Of a DNA stretch of 64,000 bases, positions 11,535 through 25,800 are shown piece by piece (position 1 is the first letter of the stretch; each line of letters begins with the position of its first letter). The stretch is from Bactericera cockerelli (lineage: Eukaryota; Arthropoda; Insecta; Hemiptera; Triozidae), in contig CM044959.1 in NCBI GenBank assembly GCA_024516035.1, positions 31,606,189-31,670,188 of the forward strand. Direction: 5' to 3'. The notes beneath the pieces are model-generated. The model was not told the origin of the DNA and did not search any database. It saw nothing but the letters and a program-made list of their open reading frames with translations. Position numbers and translations under genes: made by a program.

Positions 11535-14500
11535 GTGTCAACACAACACTGTCCAACCAACATGAGATCATGATATCTGTTTCTAAAAGATTATGAACTC
11601 ATCTAATTTGTCAGTGAAACCTGAAAAATAACCAAATCCAAAGGAATGAAATGAAAACAAAGTATTGTTGTATGATAAATAAATAATAATAAAAAAATTA
11701 TATACTGACTAAATTTAATTTAAAGCGCTTTCGTACAAAATAAAAATGTATGTTTCTTTTTATGTTTTGCCTGTGTTAAATTAAGTTGTTACGGTTATCT
11801 TGCTGTGCAAAAACAAGGAATAATTTGTGAAGCACTCCTATGAAAGGCTAATAATCAATAAACGGAACGGAAGCAAGATTTGTCAGAAATAATTTTCAAC
11901 TAACGGTGGTATATTTAATGAACAGAGAATTTTTCAGAGAAATGTTTTTTAGTGAACAGGTATTGGTTAATCATATTAAAGGATATCATGCATAGGTGAC
12001 ATTCTGTTCATAAATATATCTGTAAGAGTAATAGAACAAATATTTCAGGCTCTGTGATTTAAATATCTAAATGTTGGAGATACTGATATCCCCAACATTT
12101 ATCTCCTATTAAAATCTGTTTGCTACCAAAAACAAAACTTGAAATTATACGAGCATTGTATTATTATGTAGTTGGAAATTCATTTAAAATGGATAATGGT
12201 AATTCTATATAAAAAATTAATATAGTAATAATGATAATACAAAACACATTTAAAAAGAGCTAAATCAAAACATTACATGATTATTAAAAGTATTGTAATA
12301 GAGTAAATTATAAAGGACTTATAAAAACCCAGAATTAAATGACAAGAGAAAAGCTTGGATGTACTCAGAGTTTAATGCATTGCTTTATTATTATTAGTCA
12401 TCGTTAGGTAACTTCACTATACAGGGTTTTTACTTGTACTTGTTCCATAGGATTTTATGTTCGTTTTGATTATTCATACATGCCTGGCATGTTCTCCCAG
12501 TAGGTTATGGAAATAAAGTGGTAATTGTTTCTTATGAAATTTTCAATAAGGTACAATTTCCGGACAATCTTGTGATTCTAAAACTTGGGACTTGGTTTAC
12601 TGAATAAACAAGATAATAACGAATATACATCTAAAAAGATAGACTTGTTAAATAAAAGATTTCCATAGGTAAGAATGAACCTGCGACCTAGTGGTTCAAA
12701 GATGAAAATTTCACTTCAGAATTCCATTAGTGCGGCGCCACGCCGACGTGATATTGACACTGAAATCCCTCACCATTAATTGGTAGTTGTTTTCTCTAAA
12801 GTAAGCTAGCACACTTTTCATATTCGAACCCTCGTTGGTGTTTTTAGATATTCGAAATTATCTTGTTTATTCCATGAACCATTTGGTCCTACCATCGGAT
12901 TCTTCATTGAAAATTACATTAGAAAAAATCACCACTTTCTTCCCATAAGCTACTGGGAGGATATGGCAGCCATGTATTAAAAATAAAAAACCAAAATCTT
13001 ATGAAACAACTAAAAAGTAGAACCCCTGTATAGTGTATATACAATCATACATACGTAATGGTAGGCAATGGCCATAATTGTAATAGAAAGGATGTTTTCT
13101 TTGATTTGATTTGTTTTAATTTTTTAACTTTTTCAGAGAGTAATGAATCATTATTAATGTATAATGTGTTAAGCTAAAGGTTTAGGAGTTTTGTATCTCG
13201 AAATCATTTAAGAAATAGTTAACTTGGTTGTTCGACCTATAGTTTCAAGTAACTTTCCAAGATTACTTGCCATATCTTTGGGCTTTCAGAGTATCCTAGC
13301 TAATAAAAAATATATAACTGTGTATTACAATCTAATTGGCATGAGCCCATCATTATCATCAAATAAAACAGAAGTGCCCAAATAGGTAAAGATTTATAGA
13401 AATCAAATGAAAGTAGGGTGAATCGCTAGTTTTGCAACAACAAAAAAAACAGAAGTAGTACATTTTTTGTTGTTGAAATACCGGCTTGCAAGCAGGCAAG
13501 CTTATAGAGCAAGAACAACTTTGCAATATTTGACGAACATAATGAAAACAATGGGATGTTCCAATACAATAAAAATCAGTCCTAGGAGAGGAGGGGTGAG
13601 GGAAACCAAGAACCACGCTTCAATTCTTTTGTAATTTTCTTATTTTAGTGAAATAACCATTAATTTCTACTAACCAATGACTTCTTCCTTGACATGACTG
13701 TCTACTTAGGCATGATCATTTCAATTTAACTAAAGATTCTACAAATATTAGGCTAACAAAAAGGAAAATTACACACACGAAAAAAACCTTTTACCTTTAG
13801 AATAAGAATCAATATTTTTCACATGAGCAACCAATTTAAAACATTATTTCTTACAATTAAATACTATCTGGCACCAGGGACATGGTTCAACATTTCCCTC
13901 ACAGAATGAGAGGACGGGGGAAAGAGGAGTTTCACTCGTCCAAGTTCACACACAATACAGCCTTCTCAACATTGATATTTACATAGAAATTTAAAGAGCA
14001 TTCAATGAAACAGTTTTTAGTACCTATGACAACAGAACCTTACAAGGGCGTAGGTCTAACTCTAATACGACAAAACTGAACTGTATTGAAGGCCCTTTGA
14101 AGAGTACTTATTACTCAACTAAATACATTGCAGCACCAAATATAAAAGTAAAACACAAATACAGGTTTTCCCAAAAAGTAAAACCACAAGGGTTCATTTT
14201 CAGTCAAGTTTTCCTAAAACTTGTGCTATTCTTTGGCCTTGACACAAAGTTTGTGGAACATACATGGTAAGGTAGAGAAAGTAAGTTTGAACTGGACAAG
14301 GAATCAGGTTACATGATACCCTTTGTGCATTTCAGTCCGAGTTGAGATTTGAAACAACTTTAGTCCATTTTAAATTTAATAATTTTCAATTTTAAAAACA
14401 TTTGTCTTGTGAATGTACAATTGTACACAATTCCCAAACGATGAATATATCACGAATAAAAAGCCTTTTAAGAGAAAGCCTGTAAGATATAAAAAGTAAT

Positions 14501-16529
14501 TTTAATTTTGATAATTTTCAAGTCCATCAATTTAATCAATTACATTTTTTTAAATGCAAATTTGATTACGTCACACTAAAATAAATAACAAAAACAAGAC
14601 TTTCAGTGAGAAAATGAGAACATAAATGTTCCAAAACCCAAAAATTAATGGTAAAAGGTACTAAATTATGAGATTTTGTAAATCTACTAACTAGTGGTTA
14701 AACATGACAAGAGCAACAATGTTCAATTCTACTTTAATCATAAATGTGTTAATTAATTAAGAAAAGTAAACATCAATTGAGTTATTAGATTATAACAACA
14801 GAGTAGAGTTTGTTTAAACCACCAATCAGCTAAAACTTACTGAGTATTTGATACAGTATAATACTACGGAAAATCAATTAGTTACAGAGCTTCATAATTG
14901 TTTCATTTTCATTATAGACAACAAATTTGGGGATTCTCTTTCTATTCAGTCTCTCAAAGTCTAAAGCTTTCTGCCATAACACTTTTAAAAAATAATAATC
15001 CAAAAAATAAGGGGTTTTCCAATAATAGAACCAAAAGGGGGTAGACAATTGGTGTAACAAGTATAAGCAAAATAATTATTGTAAATATATTCTTATCTTA
15101 AATTAACACAAAAATATTTGTTAACTTTTACGTATTTTATTGAATATAACATGCGGGGAGGTTATGTAAATAAGAATGACATTGGAATCTGGATAGAGGA
15201 ATTAAGATACCAAGCAAGAAGAAACAAATGTAAAGGGGGAAGAGATTTCTACCAACCAACAATATCTTTATAAGAAATCTATTGGACTTGGAAATTTTGG
15301 AGACAAATTAATAATTACTAGCGGGATGAACACACGGAAAGAAGCAAAAGGATTTAGAATGCTCGAGAAAAGAAAAGTTACAATAATTTACTAAATTAGC
15401 AAAAAATATTCGAAATGTACAACAAGTGTATTTGTCTTAATAATTAGTTATATGCATGTTATTTCTATGTATTAATTTCAATAGATGATGAAACCCAAGA
15501 ATTCCGCGAAAAGATTCTGTGCTTTGAATATTAAAAGCTACCGTCAAACTAAAGTTTTCTCTTGCTTGAAATGAAAACGACAATTTGAATATTTAACAAT
15601 CTTAGTCTGTGTTATTAGGGGTGTTGGATTTTTTTTTTGTAGTTGTCAAATTATGTGTCTGTAAGTAAGTATATTATGAAATGTCTTGAACTATATTTAT
15701 TTAAAAATACAATAAACATGTCAAACTAGTATTTTCGGGAAAAAATGGGAATGTGACTAAAAATGAAAAAGACTGAAAAATTGTGTCAAAGATCGAATAT
15801 TCAGGATAATGCAAAAATATTGGTGAAATAAGGTATGATATGTAGTCACTTTTAGATGGATAAATGATCACTATCTCCAGGGAAAATTGTATAGTTTCAT
15901 TGTATTATCCATTTTAAAATTAATCACACTATATATAAAGTATTTTTCCCATAACTGAAGCAGGAGACAAAGAAAGTAGCTGAGATAAATGAAACACGCA
16001 AGGAAAATGTCTATACAACAACATACATAAAATCGACACACAGGGAAACTAAATAGGGAAAGATAATGAGGAAAATATAGTTATAATTCTAATTACAGGC
16101 GACATTTACCATACTGTGAATGATAATTTTCCACTACCAGTTCACAACATGATATTAAACAGTTCATCCAGAGACAAACCAGGTAGGCCTAACACACCCT
16201 CCCAATACCTACATATTGACAAAGCACCCTTTCACCGACTTCTGGTATAATTTTAATTGGAAAAATAGTAACAGTATCCCCCTGGTGAATTCAATGATAG
16301 AATATTAGGAGAAAGGTCTAGAATTTTTTCAAGATAAACTGCCTCATTCTATAGTACAGACAATGCCTATACATACCAGGGGACAAAGGTACTATTCAAT
16401 TATCAAATTAAAAAATACACATGTCCTATCATCACCAAAACAAAACTATCGCACAAATCGTCCTGTAAAGTCAGGGGCGGAAGTGAGAAGGGAATGGGAA
16501 GCAGAGCCCGTGAGAGGGGACTATTGTTC
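11535..16529. other. intergenic region between the convergent SLC37 and WNK 3' ends
   Basis: About 5 kb of AT-rich DNA without a recognisable gene. The part nearest 16529 must contain the 3' UTR and polyadenylation site of the minus-strand WNK gene, but I cannot place the cleavage site by reading. The frames at 13359-13616 and 14878-15060 have no domain and AT-rich codon use, so I do not call them genes. Confidence 0.45.
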
Positions 16530-16801
16530 TTATCTGGCGTCAGGGGCGGGCGGCTGGGGGTGCGCGTCATACACAAAGCGCAGGGGCGGTGGTTGGTAGT
16601 AGAGCGGGGGCGGGGTGTTGCCGTTGGGCGCACACTGGACCACACTGGCCGTGGGCCGGTAGATGAGGCCGCCCGAGGAGATGTCGGGAGACCCGGCCCT
16701 GGTCTGCTCGGGGGACTGGGGGGCCGTGCTGTAGCCCTCCAGGCTGCCCCCCTGACCCCCACTGCTCGGGCCTGACGTGGACTGACTATTGGCCGCACCT
16801 C
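16530..16801 (-). CDS. Wnk: WNK terminal exon
   Basis: Acceptor CGTCTTACCTCCAG; TAA at 16532-16530. The clear frame reads GGAANSQSTSGPSSGGQGGS, then LEGYSTAPQSPEQTRAGSPD and ends PPPLRFVYDAHPQPPAPDAR. The composition (Gly/Ser/Pro, GC-rich) contrasts with the AT-rich flanks and fits the style of the other exons. It requires phase 1 entry. Confidence 0.75.
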
Positions 16802-19800
16802 CTGGAGGTAAGACGAAATAAATAATAATAATAAAGCATTTGATAGTTTTTGTCATTGAAAACAGAATAGTATACATTTTTCCCCTGTGTTCATTGTTGA
16901 AGAAATTTGTACTGTAGCACTAAATATGAAGAAAATGCGAATACTATTTCCTCCCAAATAAAAATGATCTGTTGAGGACAAATAAGCAATCGACGCAAAT
17001 AAGTTCAACACTTAGAGTGCTGCACATGGTAGTCAATGTGGTGTGATCAAAAATGGCCTCAAATAAGTCGTAACAATTTCAGAATATAAAGAGCTCACAC
17101 AGGAATACGTCATCGTAGCAAGTTCCAACGCGCTAGTCGCAACCACTTAAGACGTTGGCTTCCTTTCACAGTGCATGAATTTTGCTCATAATTGAGTACC
17201 AATAATAAAAGACTCTAAGGGGTTCGACTAAGAGTGTGCATTAATAATTTTAGACTCAAGAGCAACCTTAAACCAGCATATTATCAATATTGAAAGTCGT
17301 AAGTCCTAATCTCCCCCAACGACACCCACAATTGCTTAATAGAAATTCACTTCAATATGTTTAAAAGCCTTCTTTTATCGATCAATATCATTTCTTCCAT
17401 ACCATTGATCGTCTAGCTAGGGTTATCAGCCTGCTAAAATATTGTATTTCCTACACAAACTTGCAACCAGAGAACAAGGGCCGAATTATAAAACAGAAAT
17501 AAAGTTAGGAAACCAGACTTGCCTCAACTCGGACTATAGTGCGCTGTGATTGGTTGAAACTCTTATTTTTATGTAATCCCCCTGAACAGCAACCCGTGGA
17601 AATCTTTATTTTCTAAGAAAACCAATGGCAATAAACATGAGTCCTGTATACGTGGTGTGAACTCTCTTCTGAGGAACGCAACGTATACAGGGTTGCTGAG
17701 ACGTGGGGAGCGGCAGCACATCATTCGACCAACCGATCTTTCGAGTGTGCACTTTTTACATTTGTGCCTGAAGACGTCAATAATAATAAACTTGGAGTAC
17801 CACCGGTTAATGCAATTCTAAATACGCCCCGTGCTACGTGTGCACTGCCTAGTCAGAGTCGATTCGATCGTACGTGATCGCACAGAAAATTCTGTCCTCG
17901 AATAATGAGGCGACCACCCACCGGGGGGTAAGGTGTATGGTACTCCCAGCATGGGTAACCTCGACCATCAATCATTCAGAGTACACAGATCATGTCAAAG
18001 ATTATCTATAGGCGTGTAACATAGAGCGGGTACCGGTACGAGTACGATAGACGGTGTACCACGTGTACCGGTCGAGTCATCGCGTCCAAAAGATCACAAA
18101 CACGGTAAGGGTTCTGTTAAGGGTTTATCTGAAAACTCTGCAACCAGTTCGATAATAATAAGCATAACAGTCGGAACTGAATATACGAGCGAGATTTCCC
18201 TGATGCCAATGTTTACTTACAAAGAGATTCTTTTTCCCCTTAGAAAGGGAAATGGACATTCAAATATATATCTCTTTAATGAAGGTTACTCACTAGCAGG
18301 TTTGTCGATCTCACAACACCTCGTGGGTAGGGTCCTCGTGAACGTGTAGCCAGACAGTGGAGGAATGACTCAGCACTTCTACCACTGTCTTTACAAGGAT
18401 GCTAATAATTGACAAGGGCCCCCAGAACCAAGCCAATGCTGGTCTACTCCCTGCTTATAGTCCTCCAGCCAGACTGCTGGTCTACTCACAGTTTATAGTC
18501 CTCCAGCCAGACTGCTGGTCTACTCCCTGTTTATAGTCCCCAGCCAGACTGCTGGTCTACTCCCTGTTTATAGTCCCCAGCCAGACTGCGGGTCTACTCC
18601 CTGTTTATAGTTCCCAGCCAGACTGCTGGTCTACTCCCTGCTTATAATCCCCCAGCCAGACTGCTGGTCTACTCCCTGTTTATAGTGCCCCAGCCAGTAT
18701 ATGTATATGAAAGAAATTGGAAGTATATGAAAGAAAATTTTTACCTCTTGAGCAGCTGCTTGAGTTGCTCACAGGAAGAATCCGCTGTGGCACGATTGCT
18801 GACCAGGGCGCCACTGTTTACATTCGAGTTGGGTGGAAGAGCGTTGCTCACGGGACGTAAGCACTCATCAGACTCTGTCCTATGAGGCAGTAGCTGCAGA
18901 AGGAGACGAGAGTTGATGAGATAATGGAAATTTTCAGTTCAGGATGACGAGGTAATATTAATTCCTGTGAAACATGTCTTCTCAATTTCCATACAAAAGA
19001 GCAGTTATCTGAATATCATGACATTTCTACTATTTCTACTATTATACGCGTAGTAATACTCCTTGTCCTTAGCAAACATCTAATTTAGTACAATATAAAA
19101 CAATATGTAAATATTTGTTTTTTCAAATCTGAGAAAAAGTATTTGTGTTAAGTTATTAAAATTGTAGCCAGTTGTAGCCAAGCTGGTTACAACAACATCC
19201 AAGATACTCTATTATTAATTTTTTCTGTTCTATTGTATCATTATTGTACATGAATTCGGTATTTAGGCCACATTAGACAATGCTCCATAGGTCAACTATC
19301 CATGGTGCTACAACTAAGGTAGAGATATAGAAAAACTCTACAAACATTTCTATCTGAAAGTAAAAAAAAAAAAAATATTCATAAGATAAGCTCAGAAAAA
19401 GAGTTAGTAATTTATAAGTGCCAAAGTATAATGACTCTTTCACATTAGCACAAAAGAAAAATCGATTTCCATCATAAGAAAGAACGATAGATACCTTAAA
19501 AAACATTAAATTAATATTAGTCTAATATTATCGAGCCACTGTTAATTTCACACAAAACAACATCAAAACAAACCAAGAACTAAAGAATAAGATGAGAAAG
19601 TGTGACAGGCAAGGAAAAGAAAATTGTGAGAGCTAACTTCTCCATCGCATTACTTACCGTTTAAACACAAACTATTGGAAAACCTTACATGTAGAACACA
19701 AAGGCAGAAAAAAAGTCGAGTTATATTTCATGCGTAACTCGAACGAAAAAAAAAACATAAACGAGTCAATGAATTATTAACATGCAATGAAAGTGATATG

Positions 19801-22800
19801 CTGGTAGGAAAGTAGTGAGACATTTGATTTCCAACACGAAAAAGTGCAATGAACAACAAAGGAAATCGTGTTTGTAAACAGGAAGCCATTTCCTTCTAGT
19901 TGATCATGCGATGCAAAGGATCGGGCAACAAGCTTTCGTCATGAAAAGTAGACAAAACGTGACGTCAAATTCTAGGCGAGAAAGTAATAAAAAAAAAAAC
20001 AATTAACTGTTCAAAAAAATAGATTAGGGTTTAAATTTCATTTAAAAAGTGTTGACATTGGGAAAGAAAAATAAAGAGGAGGTAATTTCTAGAGAGTAAA
20101 TAACCAAAACAAACCTTACAACCAAAATATACAGCGGTGATACAGTGAGAAAAAAACATTCGATTCAATTCCAGTTTCTACTTTGAGTCTGATTAAAATG
20201 AACATCAATAAAATTCTACAATAAAATTATTATTATTATTATATTATTACCCATCCAGTATATTAAGGATTTATTTGACGCAAAAATAAAGCAAGACTAG
20301 TAAATTCTGCTCGTAATAATGTTGATGGCATAGCAGAGACGAATCATCAATTAAAATACATAAACTAAATTAACATTATTTTGAACTGGGGCATTACATT
20401 ATTTTAGTATTTTAGTATGAAGTAATTCATCAAAATACTTAAAATGGTTACATGAATGTTTTGCCCCCACTGTTGTACAATTAGATAAATTATACTTGAT
20501 ATTAATAACAACGGTCACGAGATATATCTCGTTTACGATTCACTCATTACATTACCTAAGTAATTTCATGGAGAGCTAAGTTATGCTTTCGCTGGTCACG
20601 TCAGGAAAAGATGATTTATATTAATACAAACTTAAACAATACTTTCCTTATTATAGGATAAGGAAAGTAAAAGTATTAGACCCAGTCATGCTAATGACTC
20701 TAATGAGTAATGAATGAATTTAAGCAATAACTTAATGGATAAATTTATAAACCATCAAATGGCTAATAACCAAATAAGAGTACGACTCAAAAACTCGATT
20801 AGAAGCTATAAAACTGGGGTCTAGACTTGTGATACCTTTTACAATTAGTTTTAACCCAAATGGATTAAGCCTAGGAATCTCAGGCAGGTCATATTGTGTT
20901 CAGACCGATTTATTAGCTTGTTGGAAAATAATCTGTAATTTGAATAGGCTTGAATATTTTAACTTATAGTCAATAAATATATTTTTGAGTCATTTAAGAG
21001 AAAAAAAGTCATAAAATATTTCATCCCACATCGCCAATACTCTCAGGGAATGTCAGGTTAGACACAAAATGACACTACTTGAATACATTGAAAGGAGTCA
21101 GAATCAGCTAATAAAGGAGGATTATTTTCTTTTGTAATTAAGTTACCTTAATGTAACCTATCTGTGCGATTTTTTCCCTTATGTGACTCAATAATTTCTT
21201 GATTCATTTTGTATATCTTTAACACACAAATAATGCTTGTAAAAATACTAAACCTGAAAAATATCATTTCCTTTGTTGGGCACTTTTTGACACCTATGAA
21301 TTGCGCCCAAACTAAAATGGGCGAGCTTCTTTGCGTTTATCAATTCTATGATGAATGAATTAACTATCTTATTTTAAAATAAAAGTTTTCCAGAAAAAGT
21401 TTTGGTATTTGTTTTCTAATTAAAAATGTTAATACATAATTATATGTTTCTGTTTCACCTACTTATGTTCATGCTGTCACATGCTGCTTTAAGTTCACCA
21501 AAGTTTGTTTTTTAGGGTGAACTTAAAAGATTATTATGTGTAATTAGCTTGTAATACTTCTCTACCTGATAATAATCAAAATTTGCTCTCTTAATCAACT
21601 ACAGGTGGGTTAGTCATAAATTACATACAAATGAAGAATAGAACATATTCTTTCTTTCACCATTGGACTACCTTATAACAGCGTGCTATTACGCGTATGG
21701 TAAAAATAAAGATAAAGTCAATATTAAAGTTATTTTATTAATTTATGTAGTTCTAAGTTCCAAGTGTTCCAACATTACACGAATCATAAAAAAAAAAACT
21801 TTGATCCATTTTTTCCCCCAAGTAGATACATGCTGGTTACTGGGTAGGCAAAAAAACCAAACAGTTCTATTATTTAAAATGAACTTTTTTCCTCTAATTT
21901 ACGAGTTTAAAATTTTAGCAGTATATTTTTATACATTTTCTGAAAGTTTTATTCAAATATCTTTAGTAGGTAAAAAACTCGAGGCCTGTCTGACTCTCAC
22001 TACTAGGTTTTGCGTATTGCTTTTATAATTTTCGGATGTCCGCACTACTTGGAAAATGTTGATTTTTTTTATTTTGAAGACCTTTAATTTCACCATCACA
22101 AGTCTAATAATCTGTAGAGATGATCTCTACAATGTATCATGCAAATACATTCACAGTGGTGATCAAATTAGAGTTACTTGAAAATAAAATCAATTACATG
22201 AGTAAGTACATCCGAAAATCAAAGCGATTTGCAAAACCATGTAACATGAAGATATTTGCATGTCACTTTCAGGAATTGTGTAAAGTATTGTTGAGAGTAC
22301 TGCATATTTCGAAACTCGTAAAGAGGAAAAATGATATTGAAAAAATAAATAAAAACTGTTCGGTTTTGTTTTTGCGCAACCGATAAACCTCAAATTATCT
22401 GAAAAAGCAATAAATTTAAAGACAAGACACAAAATCTGTCATCAAATTAAAATAATAAAACTGCAAAAGACATTATATTTTTTTTTTTAAATATTTTTTC
22501 TGTTGACAATCATAAAACCATTTTCCTTCAGGTTGTTTACAAACCCTTTACCACCATATTGTAAACACTTACAAAAATAATAACGTTAAGACAGCCACAA
22601 GTTTAAAAATGGATCAAAACTTTACATGAGATGAGCAGTTAAATAGAAATAGGGTGATGGTTGATGATAAAAAATCCCAAACAAATAAACTTACTGACCA
22701 AAAAAATGAGAATTCTGTGTGATGTTTTGATGAGGAAAAAAATATGAAATGTTTTGATGAACAGCGCAATGGGATTACGTTACGATTTGAACTTCAGATG

Positions 22801-25800
22801 GAAAATGTAGGCACAACTCTGGTACAACCAAGTTTTTTTTCGTTTATTCAGCACTATTAATTTATAAACATCTTTTTTAGTAAAATGAGTTTGGGTCCTG
22901 CCAAAAACAAATACAATGAAATTTACCCCCTTTTTGGACAAGTGGAGTTCAAATCGTCCCGAACCACAAGACACTGGGCCAGGTAGGATGGGATAGGACA
23001 GAGAGAGAGAGAGAGAGAGAGCAATACAACACGGAACGTTGGAAAGCCACCGCAGAGTTAGAGCCACGTGGACAGAGCAGTCACGACCGAGAGAGATGCG
23101 ATGTGCTTACCCTGTGTGATCTCTCCAGGGGCCTATACTCTTCCAGTGGGGATGGGGAATGGCTGACTAGGGGTGGGGGTGGGGGCGGGTCCTCCAGGGA
23201 CTCCAGGTATTTGTTCTCGTAGTGGGTGTAGAAGGGGTCCCGGCGGGAGAGGCGTCGCGCGTGCTCCCGCTGCTCCGACACGTCTGTCCAGCTGCGGGTG
23301 CGGGGGAGGGGGAGCGCGGGGGGGAAGTGGGGGTAGGGGGCGGGGCAGGAGGCGCCGGGTATCCTGCGTCTGTAGCGGGAGGGCTCGTGGTGGATCGTGT
23401 GGTACACATTGTCCGGGAGGAAGATCAGGGGGGAGGTCACTGTCTTCAGCTTTGCTTTCAGCAGATCTTTCGGTTCATGACTGTTCGAGCGCGATAGGAT
23501 GGACGCGATGTTCAAGCTGATCTTACGCGGGGTTTTCACCTTGGGCTGTTCCTGAATGAGATTGTTGTCGCTGGACCAGCGGGTGAGGGGTGCGGGTTGC
23601 AAGCTCGTGGGCTCTGGTGGGGTTTGCTTGATAAGATCGATACCGGAGCGGCGGGTTTTCTTTCGAGAGCCAATCTTGGCTGTATTGTCCGTGGTCTGCT
23701 GCTGCAGTTGTAGACAGAGGCGCTTGAATGAGGCGCCGAAGCTACTCTTGCGCCGCTTGGTGAGCGCTTCCCGCGCTGCAGCTTGCTGTAGAGGCGCAGG
23801 CGCAACACTAGGATTGTAATTCTAATGGGAATATATCACACCAACACATTATAATCATTACAGGGCGGGGTGAACAAAACTCAAGTCGAGGTAAGTATGA
23901 ATAGTTATCAAAATAAGGAACGGCAAAATAAACAGAATCACAGTATTGACGCTAGTGTGCCTTATTAAATGTACAGAGTGCTTCGGACACCACAAATTTA
24001 ACAAAAAGAAAATGAATAGACCATTTACAATATGAAACATAAATTTTTATGAACATATTAAAAATCGTATCTCTTTACATGTGAAGCTTAAACGAAAAAA
24101 AATCCTAATACCTACTACATGCGATAAAAATCTTTTATTTAAATTTATGATATAGTAATAATGTAAGGAAATATTGAAATATTGAAAAGAATAATCTCAT
24201 AACAAGGGGATTGACCGTTCCGCCGTAAGCATGAGGCAACAGAGAAATGAAGCAAGAAGAAATAACACGAATGTGGCGAGCAACAAAGCCCTCTGCCCTC
24301 TTTCTTCCTTCTTAAAACTAAACCACAAGTCATATTGCGCGCTTTATTCCGAGCTGTTTTATTTATTTTACAAAAAATTGCGAATTAGTTGTGTCAAAAT
24401 TTAAGTATATTTTAAAAAAAAAATATATACAAATTTTAACCTTCTAATTATTAGGTACGACTCATATAATTTCAGTGAGAAGACTCAAATCGAGTCAATT
24501 ATACTTCTCGAAATAAACCACACAATTCGCTGTTCATAATATCATGTTCAGTGATCGTAGAACAGATGATGATTATTATTATTATTCAGCATATTCAATA
24601 TCTATAGGTAGGTACAAAGAGTACATTTTTTGACAGATTGAAGTTTACAAATTGAAGGGTAAAAAACCAAAACCTGAAATTTCTTGCGGTGACCGTGACA
24701 AAAAGGAAGTGCTTCCTGTACATGGCTGCTTCAATAAACCACTATGGGACACTAATTTACAATGGAATACACTTTCAACATGATCTACATAGAGTTATGT
24801 ATTAAGAGAAGGCAAGGTGAGAAATGGGGAGTGAAGCAATTGTACAGCAGTCTGGGGACATGGGGATGGCTAGCAAAATATCAATAAATAATTATCTTCA
24901 TCAGGAAGCAGTCATATTATTTATCATCAATTACTTTTATTTTTCTCCTTTCTTTCAAGATAAGTTGGTGGAGTGGACGTTATCACCACTGGTGAAGCTT
25001 TCTTTAGTTCAGTCTAAGAAAATATCAATGTAAGTACCACCCATTTTGTATAGAAAACTTATAGTTGAATATACATTTCTTTATACAAAGGCTGAGATTT
25101 TTTCTTTAATTTGAGAAAAAATTCAGGAGTATCATTTGTAGTATAGATGGAATATTAAATGAAACCCCTTTTTTTGTTGGAAGGTTCAATCGCAAATATC
25201 GACAGTCACCTTTAAAAATAACAATACTTATGATTTTTTTTTTTTCCCAATATAAATCGTATTTATGTATTAATCAACATTATTTATGGCTACTCTATCC
25301 TCATAAGGTTGTTGTTATGATATATTTGTGAATATTTTCAGTCATATTTACAATAAATAACATAGAGATATGAAAGAATAAATTGGAAAACTAAACTAAC
25401 AAGGCATACTCACACCTCTCTCACACAAAAAAAGAAACACAAAATGAGAATGCTGAATACAAAGCAAATGAAAGAGATGAATTTAAATGACATTCAAGAG
25501 CACAGTAAAGTAAAACATCTATACGAAACGTTTTCCATAACAACCAAATGAGAAAGTAAGAGTTGGCTACCACACAAAACAAGATGAGACGATGAAATAG
25601 GTTCAACAAATTGGGAAAACCGAGCCCAGGACTGATAAGAGACTGTACAGAATGCTCAGAAAGACTTGTGCTGCTTTCTTTGAAATAAACTGACACAAAA
25701 CACGCTTTTGATAATTATTTAAGATTCGCACTTTTCATTACTTAATTTAGAGGATCTGAATCCATCGTAAAAATCAATACAATTACAAAAAAACATCTCT

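Noticed and set aside
16403..16798. 131-codon Arg/Pro-rich minus frame overlapping the terminal WNK exon
   Set aside because: It is a different frame of the same GC-rich exon and runs on into the 3' region; the GGAANSQ frame has better composition and a clean stop.
23173..23520. Gly/Arg-rich plus-strand frames opposite the long C-terminal WNK exon
   Set aside because: GC-rich antisense of a coding exon; the minus frame has matching splice sites and phase.
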